Source: Sclerotinia nivalis (Eukaryota; Ascomycota; Leotiomycetes; Helotiales; Sclerotiniaceae). Taken from it: a stretch of DNA of 64,000 bases. This document shows positions 1 through 10,509 of the stretch, piece after piece. Under the pieces are notes generated by a model. That model saw only the letters and a program-made list of their open reading frames with translations, searched no databases and was not told the DNA's origin. The position numbers were made by a program, and so were the translations under genes. The first letter of the stretch is position 1. Every line of letters begins with the position of its first letter. The stretch spans positions 558,001 through 622,000 of the forward strand of contig JAPEIS010000003.1 in assembly GCA_029531795.1 (NCBI GenBank), read 5' to 3'.

Positions 1-74
1 CCAAAAAACAGCATAAGTTCAGAGAATGAAGGAATCAGCTCCCAAAAGAATGAATATTGCGAATAAACCACTAT

Positions 75-1043
75 CTCGGTATCTCATATTTAAGAGAGAG
101 CTTGAAAGCATATTTGTCAAGGATTGACGAAAAATAAAGAGAGACTTCAACGCCTTTCACGTGGTACTCCTCACCGCCGCTACTGGATGGCTTACGAACA
201 TGCATTTGCTTGGAATGATACGACTACTGAGTAAAAGCTTGCAAAGTTGGAGAGAGCTGAAATTCAAGGATCTCAATAAGTCATGGAACATTGCAAATTT
301 GCAATTTGTGATCGGATTCGCGGGATGTTGTGCTTGTATAATAACGACGAAGGGTTATATTAAGCCTCTCTGATGGAGAGCCATGGCGCAAAATGTTCAT
401 AAACATATATTTGGTCTGGTATGAAAAGCTCAGATGTCATAGTCTAATTAATCGTGGGATCATTGATGGGTTGGTACCACAACTTCATGAGACTTGGAAG
501 GTGCAATAATCCCAGAATTTGTTCTCACTCGACGCTAAACCATCATCTGGGAGTGGTATGGGAACTTGGTCATGTGCTGGAGTCAAGGCCTTGGACGTCG
601 CATTTGCTGAGCCGTCTACAAACAATGGGATTCAACAGCGAGTGAATAATTTGTTGCTCCGGCCAACCGCCCTATTCAAAAGAAAATTGGCGGAGATGTG
701 TACGGGGGATATACCAGGTCCACCTAAGAACGCACGGAAGGATGATTTATCGGGCAATGATTTGCGACAACATCCATCTGTAATTGTTCCAGATCATCCG
801 GTCTCTTCTTCGGTAGACCCTGTCCTGGCACCATATAATGAGCCATCAGATGTTGAGCTTGAAGAGCTTCAGCTAGCCATTGCACTTTCTCTTCAGCCAT
901 CTAATCGAGGAGGTTCAAGTAAAAGGATGTCAGACCCTTCTCCCTTCGAAGAGGCTTTCTTTGCACCAGATGCCGAATCATCGGATAATGAAGGTGAGCA
1001 AATGAAGATGGCTATGGCATTATCACTCGAGCCAGCTAATTAG
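75..1043 (+). pseudogene. Decayed gene with two ubiquitin-interacting motifs
   Basis: Codon-like sequence can be followed across most of this stretch, but it is interrupted. One frame from about base 100 reads as protein and is stopped by TAA at 232, 277 and 361. The reading then moves to another frame near 361 and continues, with TAA at 507, to a TAG at 1041. Three stops (277, 507, 1041) sit where CAA or CAG would suit, so C-to-T change is a plausible cause. The intact 3' part encodes two UIM-like helices, one around ELQLAIALSLQ and a second around MKMAMALSLEP, each preceded by acidic residues. UIMs bind ubiquitin, so the ancestor was probably ubiquitin-linked, but I do not recognise the family. 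The longest open part (519-1043) has no ATG at its start. An alternative is a multi-exon gene with a poorly resolved 5' end, which I consider less likely given the number of stops. Confidence 0.6.
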
Positions 1044-1053
1044 AAGGCTCCAA

Positions 1054-1491
1054 ATGAAAGTCCAAAAAAGAACAAGCTTCGCCATCTACAATGTCCCATG
1101 CCCATTCGAAGAACTTCGGTCTCCACACGCAAAGATAGATGCAATTTCAATCCATATCAATCTCTATACTAGCAAATTAGAATCTATGTTCATAGGTAAA
1201 GCCCTGCCGTTTGAAGAGGATACATATCGAGGGTTTGCCAAATACATAATCTTACCGAAGAACTTTTCGAAGATGAGTTATAGCCAAAGTAGACAATCTA
1301 TCCTAGAGCTTATCAACAATGGAACTGGTTACGAGGACCCGTTCCACATTGAGCATACAGATGAAGGTGAGATGCATGCGTTTTTACGATTATTTGCAGG
1401 ATTCCCCAGTGTTGATGGCCACGAGATTCAACCGCGCTCACATGGAGTGGCACGGAATTGGTATTCCATAAATACGATGTATCTTACATAG
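1054..1491 (+). CDS. Hypothetical ORF, possibly the 3' part of the preceding relic
   Basis: An ATG-initiated open frame of 145 codons starts ten bases after the stop of the UIM relic, in a different frame. Its codon use looks coding and no repeats or low-complexity sequence are present. I recognise no domain, signal peptide or membrane segment. Given its position and strand it may be the C-terminal portion of the decayed upstream gene, separated by a frameshift, rather than an independent gene. Confidence 0.35.
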   Translation: MKVQKRTSFAIYNVPCPFEELRSPHAKIDAISIHINLYTSKLESMFIGKALPFEEDTYRGFAKYIILPKNFSKMSYSQSRQSILELINNGTGYEDPFHIEHTDEGEMHAFLRLFAGFPSVDGHEIQPRSHGVARNWYSINTMYLT

Positions 1492-2634
1492 AGTTGAAAG
1501 ATTATCTATAATCTATAGTACATGAGTTTCCAGCAATCTTTCTAATCACGAAAATATATTGGAATACATGAAGTACTGAGCAGAACACTGGATCATTGAA
1601 TCAAGGACTACTAAGCAAGTTGAGTGGATTTCTATGATAGACGTAGGATTAGAGTATTTTCCTTTTGGTTCCACAGGAAATACGGCTCACAAAGTAGATA
1701 TAATCCCAAGATCTGTGACTAATGGCCACTCCGACGACAAGTGGATGATAGGCGTCTTAATTTAGGGCATCTAGGACTTTATCTGACTAAGCTAGGTCTA
1801 ACAAAAGTATCTAAAACGCTGCCATATCTCATCCAGATTCCAACAAATGAGAAGGCGACAATACGGGAATGTTAGAACAATGAAATGTGAGCTGTTCCAC
1901 ATCTAGTACTCTAGTATCGTGGTTGTTTGGAACTTTTGAGATGTATAAACAAAGCTGTAAGCGAGAAAATTCTTCTTGGTAGCTCTAAATTTGGCTTTGT
2001 CAGATGAAAACAGATAAACTTATGAGACTTTTGATACTCCAAGTATAGAAACTCCTCGAATAATTTGGTCCAGACTTTTAGAGTTTCTGGAAAAAATAGA
2101 AGGAAAGGGAAATTCGGGTGCAAGAGCGTTGGAAGGATAAGATGTTTCAGGAGGGCTCGAACTAGAATCACTCAGAACCTCTAAGCTTCTGCTAGCATAA
2201 TGCAGCTTTCAAGTACCGAAGCTAGAAGGTGGCAGAATTTATAGTTAACACTATCAGATGGCATTGAATGAAGTAGTAACATATATAAATTAAACTTCGC
2301 AAGTTTATCATTTACAGTTATTTCATAATATTTGTCTCAACTAAAATCGAAAGTCCTACAATCACTAACAACACATATTAATACATTAATAGTGAATGAT
2401 TTGTCCCCGCATATCCTCTAAGCTCAGTCTAATATATCGGTCAGAGTAAATTGCACCCTTTGCTCCTTCCTAATTTGTACCTTATATGACCCTGCTAAAT
2501 AATAACAAATCAAAAGCAACACCAAAACCTTAATCACAAACCGTATTCCAGAACAACCCAGAACAACCTGACACACACAGAGAGAGAGACTGCAATTTTA
2601 AATCATTAAGGAGTATATTTAAATCACTGCCAAG
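1492..2634. other. Intergenic, no supported gene
   Basis: AT-rich spacer. A short minus-strand open frame at 1911-2171 has no recognisable product. The last 60 bases before 2635 are A-rich with an AG repeat and probably form the leader of the RBR gene; the start context is GCCAAGATGAG. Confidence 0.5.
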
Positions 2635-3745
2635 ATGAGTCAATCATCATCTACCTCCAGCGATGTCGGCAGCGATACCTCTGGCGACCGTCCTCCAAGC
2701 AAGATCTTTGGTCAACTAATAGAAAAATTTACGCTAGAAACCACCAAGCACATCCTTGCCATCTTCAAAAAGCAAGGGAGTATCCGCAAAACATCAACTC
2801 TAGAAAGCCTTTTGCCGAAATTAATCGATCTTGAATCCAGAGTAACCTTCCACGAACGGAGCGCCGTCGCAATATTGCTACTGCACAAGCAACCTATCAC
2901 CCGCGCGGCACTCTCGAAAGAATACGATGAATCTGGACAAGAGGTCTTTACTTTAGGGCATCGAACTTGCCAAATTTGCTATGAGGATTTACCCGCGACG
3001 ATGTTCAGAAAGGGTTATGCTGGGTATGAAGTAGGGGAATTTTCGGAACTGTGCCTTTTTCATGGCTCTCACATGGTTTGTACGACTTGTGTGACAGCTC
3101 ATGTGGCGGTTCAATTTGAAAGTACTCATTGGGATAATATCAAATGTCCGATTTGTCCGGGAAAATTGAAGATGGACACTGTGTTGACGTATTTGAGTGG
3201 GGAGATGCTTGTCAAGTGAGTTCTTTTTTGATTCATTCTGTACTCATACTTTTTTGGTCCTATACATCAAGTCCAAGAACTAACAACCCAAAAGCTACAA
3301 AGAGTATATGAGCACCTATGTCCTGCGCAACCTACCCGGATTTTGTTGGTGTCTGTCATCTAGCTGTCGCTCTGGACAAGTCCATCTTCCGGGCGACGAG
3401 TCTCCAAAGATGACTTGCCAAAAATGCGGATTCGATACTTGTTACTCTCACCAGCTACCTTGGCACGACGGCAAAACATGTGAGGAAGCTGGCGGTTTGA
3501 AGTCAAAGGAGGATAGGGAGTCAGAAGCGTGGATAAAATCACAGACTAAGCCTTGTCCTAATTGTGGTGTTGCTACTGTGAAGGCGGGAGGATGTGGTGG
3601 GATTTATTGTAAGTTTTGCTAGTCTTGCTAGTCTTGCTTGGAAGCTTGCTAATTCATCATATTTTCATGCGAGTTGATTGACTAACTATGTATAGGTCGC
3701 TGTGGCGTATTTTGGGATTGGGAGGCGGGGATTATCATCGCTTGA
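2635..3745 (+). CDS. RBR-type (RING-IBR-RING) E3 ubiquitin ligase
   Basis: Three exons (2635-3215, 3295-3608, 3696-3745) give 314 residues. RBR ligases take ubiquitin from an E2 onto a RING2 cysteine and then pass it to substrate. RING1 begins near residue 113 with CQICYED and continues through the CTTC and CPICPG pairs. The IBR follows in exon 2 with CQKCGFDTCYSHQ, and RING2 starts at CPNCGVATVKAGGCGGIYC. The second intron splits that Cys codon, and exon 3 adds RCGVFWDWEAG, a typical family ending. Introns are GTGAGT...AAAG and GTAAGT...ATAG, both in frame. The N-terminus is Ser-rich. Substrates cannot be inferred. Fungal genomes carry many such small RBR paralogues, so no gene symbol is given. 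It stands alone between two decayed loci. Confidence 0.88.
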
Positions 3746-5774
3746 ACCATGTACGGAGTTCGAATGTGTAAGCAGCTCCACTGTGCTGCGAGTGTGCTAC
3801 GGATGGATCGAACGAGGCAAATAATGGAGTGGAAGTCCCATTGCGAATCTAGACAAGTAGATTCATCAGCGAATGTCGATTGACAGCTGCGCTGAAATCC
3901 TTTCATACTCCGCAATTCTGGTATTTACGGTATGCGCTAAAATTTAGAACGGTCGTCTGTGCCCTTAAAATGTTTTTGTGCAAGAATTCACCGACCATTG
4001 GCATGGAGGATGGTGTTTAGCAATGCGAAGGATCTTCAGTGTTTGGACATGATCAGTTACCTTACCGGCTTCGATAGTGTGAAAGAGGTAGGTCGAGATA
4101 CGTGCGTCCCGATAGCACGCTGCGAGGGGGAATAGGATACTAACTGATCAAACTACATTGTATAAACTTCGAATAGTAGAACTAATGTGAATAATAATAG
4201 GTTAGAATTGTATACAATGGATATACAAAAAGACTAATGAAAACGATTGATTATTCTAGAAGGGAAAACGAAGTCTTCTTTTTATATTTAACTACAACGG
4301 ATCATATAATCTAATGCCTATGAACTAGCTATGTATATGGCCCTAACAATCCAACTTTCTCACAATAGCAATGCTGTTTTAAAAATGGGAAATAACTACA
4401 AGGTTCACGAAGTAGATAGCTCAATCAGTAGTCTGCAGACAAAGTCAGTGATCACGCATCATAACATTGAAAGACTTCCAATATTCTACTGAAGTTGAAT
4501 CTCGCAATGTGAGTGTTGCTCGACCTTGAAATCATGGGATTTTATCATATAAATAAGGAGATTCTCGATCAGCATTCATAGGTATGTACCGCTTGACATC
4601 TGCACGATAGATCGTCGGCTATGTGTGAGTTCAAAACTCTAGCTAGCCTAATTGCACCCGTTGCACAATGAATTTATATCTACGCAGCAAAATTCTTCAA
4701 TACTGATGTAATACCACTTTTAACATGTATACATGCAATGCCAAAAGTCAAATGAAAATATCGCTAGCTAGGCTACCCAGAATAACGTTTCTCGCTGTTC
4801 TTTAATGGGAATCTTCTCTTGCACCCTTATTTTTCTTAGGAGATACCGGAACTTCCTTCCTGTATTTCCTTCTTCTACCGCGGGACAACTGAGACTGTAG
4901 AAATCACCGCCATCTACATCCCCAGAAGTATCATCTCTGTAAGAATATGGAACCTGTAGCTCTTGAGATATAACTGGCTATAGAATGTTGCTAAGTTGAG
5001 GAAAAATGGACTATTAAGACATTTTGGAATGGAGTGATCAGGTGGTGTAAAGTAGGAATCTGACAGGATCTAAAAGGGTGTACCGACAGCAAAGGGAATT
5101 TGATATGAAGTAGCTCAAGTATAGTCTACTGTGATATTGAAGTTGAGATTATGGCCCGCTGCTACATGACAATACTTTTCATCGGGGTATTAAGAAGACT
5201 GCATTATTCAGATTGGTAGCATTATACCTAGGAGCTATCACACCGCCTCATAAGGATATCAATATCACCCACCTTACTAGCTCGTTGAAATCATATATTT
5301 TCGAATATGAAGCTTGATTTATTGGGTAAAGAGAAGAAATTAATAAGTTCTACTAGTGAATCGTTATTGGAAAAAGGTACTTCTGATGAATTCGATAGGT
5401 CTAAAGACTTCAATCTTCTTTGATTGACAACAATGTATGTGAGTACTGTGAATGATTTGGATGATTTGAATGTGTAAAATCAAGCAAGGATATCAGGAAT
5501 CTCCCATTTTTAAACCAAAGTCCAAGCTATTGGAGACACTGTCATATCAGATATTGTGGAGAAAGTATTTCTATTATTCAAGTCTTCTTATAGATACCGT
5601 ATTCATTGACAACCCAACAAAACTTTCATCCTTAAGCCAAATTTCCTATAGTAATCTTCAGTATCCCAATAGTTCGACCGTCTCTTTTGAAAGCCGAGCC
5701 CGCCTAAAAATCATCACTTCGTCGATGTTCCAGTTCTTCTTGTGCAATTAATACGTTTTATCCAGCTTCAGCAT
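3746..5774. other. Long intergenic stretch with one possible orphan exon
   Basis: No complete gene is visible. On the minus strand, about 4780-4985, an open frame preceded by a TATAG splice-acceptor-like sequence reads as plausible protein of about 65 residues, ending at TAG near 4779. I cannot connect it to other exons. A plus-strand frame at 5470-5751 has no recognisable product. Confidence 0.3.
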
Positions 5775-7016
5775 TTACTGCTCCGATTTCATCTCCTTAT
5801 CCTTCTCTTGTCTTTCTACCACTTCTTGGGCAAACGTATCCATCTTTTCTGATTCTTCCTCACTAGTCATTATTTTATCGCTTCCATCATCCTTCCCAAG
5901 TTTGGTGATCATTCTCCATCTCGACGTTTATCAATGTTTTATCCTCCGTCGAAAATTGATAAGATCCCCTCGTGGATTTTTCCATCTTGGCTCCCTTTTC
6001 TGCTAGGTGTAGCGTCATAATGTAAAACCGAGCTTCAGCAACATTATCATTCTTACAGACAAGCTCAAGTTGGCAAGTCTAGCTTTGTTAAGTGTGATAG
6101 CCTTTTCGACGACGGAACTTTTACATGCTTTTCTGGTCCATGGTGAACGAAGGCAAGGATTTTGACTGTCCGAGTCTTGGACCGACAATAATGGTCATTC
6201 TGGTTCAGTATCGAGACAAATGGAAGGATCAATAGTGATTGTTGTTGTTGCTACTGTTGGAAGAAAGAGACTGAGATGAAAACAATTCTTGAATGTTATT
6301 ACCCTTATAGAAGAAGTAAATGAGAAATGGAAGGTGTAATACAGATGAACAACCATATGAGAGAGGACGTTGATCGCAAATGGGAGGAGCAAAAAGGTTC
6401 CTTCCAGTTTTCACAGAGAACCGGCCAATGAGAAGTCTTTTCACCATTTCTCTGCACGAATTTTAATCCATTTGAATGGCAACACAATAATTTTTTGGCA
6501 CTCTCCAAATTTCCGACTTCTGACACTTTCCTTGTGGAATATATCTCAATCCAGAACTGGAGCAGTCTCCACAATCTTCATATTCGTTGTGATCTGAATG
6601 CCACATTTCCCAATAGCTCCTGCCGTTCCCGCAACATCGATCATCTACCGTCCCACGTTCTTCTCTGCTAAAAACCCCACTTCCTTCCCTTGCACCTTAT
6701 CAGACAACTGATCTTTCAATCCCCTCCACTTATCCGTCAATTCTTTAGCTTTCTTTTCCATCTCTCCTACTGGATTTACCTCGTCTATCACGCTATTCCT
6801 CATATCGACCAAAGTCAAAATGTCGCGGTCGCGGTCGAGCTCGTCATCTTTCATCATTCGGCTTATCCCCGCAGCGGCCATTCTAGCTTTCCTCGCGGCT
6901 TGATAACTCTTCAACCATCTCACATACCAAGTAATATTCCTGATTTCATCTCCCCTGGCATAGGGGAAAGACTCAAACTTGGTGGGATAGTTGGTAGGCG
7001 CAGATCTTTGGTCCAT
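5775..7016 (-). pseudogene. Frameshifted relic of an unrecognised coiled-coil protein
   Basis: The minus strand starts with an intact ATG frame (7016-6645, 123 codons; MDQRSAPTNYPTKFESFPYA) and then carries on in other frames. Clear protein-like stretches follow. One, around 6110-6070, reads VVEKAITLNKARLANL; a one-base shift later it continues ELVCKNDNVAEARFYIM. A further shift brings an acidic tail ending KDKEMKSEQ and the TAA at 5777-5775. At least two frameshifts plus an in-frame TAG/TGA interrupt it, and the shifts are too close together for introns to explain. The fragments are Lys/Glu-rich and probably helical. I do not recognise the family. An assembly-error origin is possible. Confidence 0.5.
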
Positions 7017-7384
7017 GGTTGAGATAGAGTATGGTGTAAATACTCGCCGAAACTTGAGTCTGAGGGGTGGGACTTGAGATTAGAATCATGCTGGTGACTA
7101 TCGAAGAGTGGATGATTCATGACATTTGGAGGTCCATATATATAGAGCTCTTGATTCTCATCGAATGCAAAGGAAGAAAACCATAACCTATGTGGGCTTC
7201 TGTTTGCGACAAGTACTATTTGTTGATATCTTCTAGAATTAACGGTCTGTTCGACTCCCTTTATTCGGTATCATAAGTTGGTCTCTGTCAGGGTTTCCGA
7301 TAGTCTGTGGTGTACTGAATGTGAGTTTTTAATATGTAAAATGTTTCAATTGGATCTAACAATCCAAAGCTTCTCATTGTTAGA

Positions 7385-7774
7385 TTACAGTCCGACTATT
7401 GAATACCCCTGGTCTGTCTTCGCGGAACATTGTGTTTCATTTCTGTCCCGTGTTTCTCTTTCAGTATAGTTTTGCGAGAAGCTTCTCGGAGTCTTTTTGA
7501 TCCTATTTTTCTCATTTTGACTTGAGACTTCACATAATTTTGCCTCAATCATGCTCTCCAGACAAATCAGCTTGATTGTGGCGGTATCAAGCATATGAGC
7601 ACCTATTTTGATTACATCTGAATCAGTTAAATTAGTCTTCAGCCCTTTTTGCTGATGTGAGAAATGAATTCTTTCATTCTGAGAAGGTACTTCCTCCTTC
7701 ACCATATTTCCAGCAGTGCGCACGACAGTCTTAAGATGAGAGCTTCCTTCCTGAATATCTTTTTTTTTTGTCAA
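7385..7774 (-). CDS. Doubtful Lys/Glu-rich ORF
   Basis: A minus-strand frame of about 129 codons is open without an ATG at its 5' end; the first Met is about 24 codons in. A run of ten A lies at the start and an in-frame stop just upstream. The composition (Lys, Glu, Ser) looks protein-like, but no domain is recognised. It may be another fragment of the decayed region to its left. Confidence 0.25.
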   Translation of the reverse strand: MTKKKDIQEGSSHLKTVVRTAGNMVKEEVPSQNERIHFSHQQKGLKTNLTDSDVIKIGAHMLDTATIKLICLESMIEAKLCEVSSQNEKNRIKKTPRSFSQNYTERETRDRNETQCSAKTDQGYSIVGL

Positions 7775-7928
7775 AACTGTTCGAATATCGAATCATGTGG
7801 AACAATATGTTCATGAAAGGAAGTAGAATATTGTCAAAGTTTCACAACTTTGCAAACACCAAAAGGGTTCAAAGCCAGATTGCGGTTCGTGCTATTGGAA
7901 ACCTGTTCTTAAAAAGGTACTTCATCTC

Positions 7929-8861
7929 TCACGAAGTCCTCAATGTCCACTTAAGCAAATCTTTTTCGACAAAATCTTTCTTTCTTCCAAGTAACTCGTC
8001 AACATCCCACCTAGCATCTAGAAATCTCCCATTGAGCCATTTCAAATCTTTGATGTTCCTACTCAACCATACACAGAATCCACCGCAAAGATCCACACTA
8101 TCAACCAAATCTTTACCTCCGTTAGCACTTCTGCAGTCTTAAAGAATAAATGAAAAGTACTCACAAGGAAGGAAAACCTCCGGTGTATTCCCAGCAGCCA
8201 TCGGTGTTGCAACCGCCCCAGGATGCACTGTAACAGCAACCAAGCCCTCCTCCCCAAACTGCGACCCTACCATCTCCACAAATCTACTTTGTGCAAATTT
8301 ACTCACGCAATACCCTGTATTAGCAATCGGTCCATCCGTTAAATTTGCAGCCAATGATCCAATTTGTATGAATCCCTTTGCTCCATTCTCAGTCTCCAAC
8401 AGCAGCGGTATCAAGTAATGCGCGCAATTATATGTCCCAATCATATTAATATCAAAGTTTCCCTGGAACCATGCTGGATCTCCTTCTGTGACACGCAGAG
8501 TCACGGGACCTGCATATCCGGAATTGGGAATACAGACATCGAGGCGGCCAAACGTCTCCTTGGTGTATTTTGCAAGAGAAGAAATATTGCTAGACGATGA
8601 GATATCACAAGAAAATATCTCAACGCGTGTTGTTGGGGAGAGGAAACGGGCTTTTTCGGCGACGCGGGTAAGTTCGGAGGTGTTGCGGGATGCTAGAATG
8701 ATACCGGATGCTCCTGCTTGTGCAAAGGAGTAAGCGATATGTTCGCCTATGCCGGAGCTAGCCCCTATTATGCAGACGACAAATGGACTGGGAAGCGTGT
8801 TGTTGGCTGGAGTAGTGGCAGGTGTGAGGGTTTTGTGTCGGGTGACTGTTATGGTGTTCAT
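7929..8861 (-). CDS. Short-chain dehydrogenase/reductase (SDR), classical type
   Basis: Two exons (8861-8165, 8116-7929) give 294 residues. SDRs are NAD(P)(H)-dependent oxidoreductases; the substrate is unknown here. The Rossmann motif GASSGIG lies near residue 33 and the structural N-[AS]-G motif is present as NSG. A catalytic Ser occurs in IQIGSLAAN and the YxxxK pair in GYCVSKFA. The intron is only 48 nt (GTGAGT...GGAG) and its branch-like GCTAAC is almost on the acceptor. I chose this acceptor because it joins the core to LVDSVDLCGGFCVWLS and a WDVDELL motif, which form the usual C-terminus of fungal family members; the obvious upstream CTGCAG acceptor gives an immediate stop. Without splicing the frame ends after eight foreign residues. 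Confidence 0.88.
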
Positions 8862-9322
8862 TGTTTCGGTTGTTCATGGATTGTTTGTCGAGGTTAAACG
8901 TTTGAGCAAATATATGTTGAGGCAGCTAGGTTATATTACGTGAACTTCCAATCTCCATATTTCCTGTAAATAATGCCACCAATCTTTCGACTCATAATGA
9001 GCAAGTGAGATTGATATTTGATTGGCTGAGCCGCCGTGGGCAGTGGGGGTTAGGTGCCCAGTGAGTCAGTGCAGCAGTGCTTTAGTGTGTCTAGGCTTGT
9101 AAGTACCCTGTAATTAGCAACGCTTAAGGGCTATTTTCACCGTTGTGAATACGACGGATGACTGCAATACACGATCAAATTTAGAAGATATGAAGCCGGG
9201 TCAGTCATTAAAGTCGAAACCGTGTCATCAATAAGACCTCAACAGTCCAATTTTCGGCTTCTACTGCTTCCTCTAAAGACGCCATTAGTTTTGCCTTCCG
9301 ACAGCGATCATCTCGGAAACGC
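8862..9322. other. Intergenic, upstream of the SDR gene
   Basis: I see no coding signal. It contains the SDR promoter (minus strand) and a short GTG/CAG-rich stretch around 9035-9085. Confidence 0.4.
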
Positions 9323-10277
9323 TTACGATAGACGGATTGTAATGTAGTCTCTCTTCATGAGTGTAAAGTCATCTCCCCAGGATATTCCCTTGGCCTCGCA
9401 TGAGTAGGAGGTAAAGCAAGCATATATTGGAAAGTTCTCTTGTTTTCCAGCATACCAGGACGCAATTGTTCTTGCGTCTGTACCGTACAGATCTTTCACT
9501 CTCGAGCTTCTGACATGTTGGCACATATCCATGTGCTCTCCTATTCTCCAGGTCATTGAAGTTTTGCCATCTGAGACACAACCTGTTGGATTCACTGGCG
9601 ATTCTTTATGAACACAGAGAGGCTGGGAGTCGGACAATCTACTTGACAACGTGAGCGAGAAACGGTATATAACTTATCTGGTCTGGAGCGGGTGGGCTTT
9701 TGTTTTCGCAACAGATCCAGGCTCCAGATACGGTATGCAACAGTATAAAGAAGGCGATCAAGGATGCGGTATACGTAGCAGCAGAACATCTTTGGATTAT
9801 GAACCACCATGTGCAATTATTATGTCAGGATGTATGATGTTATGTCTCCAATAACCAAGAAAATATTAGCAAGCTGAGCTTGAAATTCTGCTTGTGTTTC
9901 GAGCCGGCAGCAAGCAGATCTAGAGAAAAATGAGCGGTGGTCTCTTGGGTGCTCAGATTTCGGTTTCCTGTTCGGAGTTGCCAGTGAATTTGGAGAGGGG
10001 AGTCGTCATGAGTGAATATGGAGGGGTATGTATTTATTAAAACCAGGCTGCTACTGCCAGAATCTCCATCTTCTGCATCTCCTTCCAGTATGATGAAAAC
10101 ACTTCCATGCAAGGTTTGTCTCGAGTATAGGTCTGTAGATGGTGACTTCAAATTCAAGGATAAAACTTTGGACTTGTCAGCAGTCAGAATGTCTAAACAG
10201 AAAAGCGCAGCTTGATCTTTGCTATACACCAAGTCATATCGATGATGAAGGTTTGTCCAATGCGTCTGGTACACCAA
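9323..10277 (-). pseudogene. Possible decayed or unresolved minus-strand gene
   Basis: Two minus-strand open stretches look protein-like but neither has a good start. The first (10277-9840, about 145 codons) begins at TTG and encodes a Ser/Leu/Asp-rich segment containing ILEGDAEDGDSGSSS. The second (9649-9323) encodes about 108 residues with several Cys and Trp and ends in an ordinary stop. They might be exons of one gene with splice sites I cannot fix, or two remnants. No family is recognised. Confidence 0.25.
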
Positions 10278-10416
10278 GTTTGATCCAGTAAAGTAGCCTC
10301 ATAGCAATTGACTAGATTTTTAATCGCTTGGTGCAAGCATTTTATTGCCTGGAAAGAATCTTGGTGCCAGTCTACCAATGGCGGTATCAGTCACATGACA
10401 CCCAAATTTCCGCTTT

Positions 10417-10449
10417 ACGCGACTTTTTCTCCAGTCGCGGTCAACGCGT
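10417..10449 (+). promoter_or_regulatory. MCB-like cell-cycle boxes upstream of RFA2
   Basis: A perfect ACGCGT (MluI cell-cycle box) lies at 10444-10449, about 60 bases before the RFA2 ATG, and a near match ACGCGA at 10417-10422. In yeasts this motif is bound by MBF, which drives replication genes, RPA subunits among them, at G1/S. Motif and spacing are seen; function here is inferred. Confidence 0.55.
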
Positions 10450-10509
10450 CTTCCATCTCATCCTCCATCAAGGCATCAAACATCCAAACTCCACACCCAA
10501 ACATCAATC

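Noticed and set aside
454..645. ATG frame on plus strand overlapping the UIM relic
   Set aside because: It is a shadow frame. The protein-like reading of the same bases is in another frame (YEKLRCHSLINRG...).
9592..9816. Minus-strand frame with Arg/Lys residues
   Set aside because: Overlaps the more plausible frame at 9323-9649 and has no start, splice or domain support.
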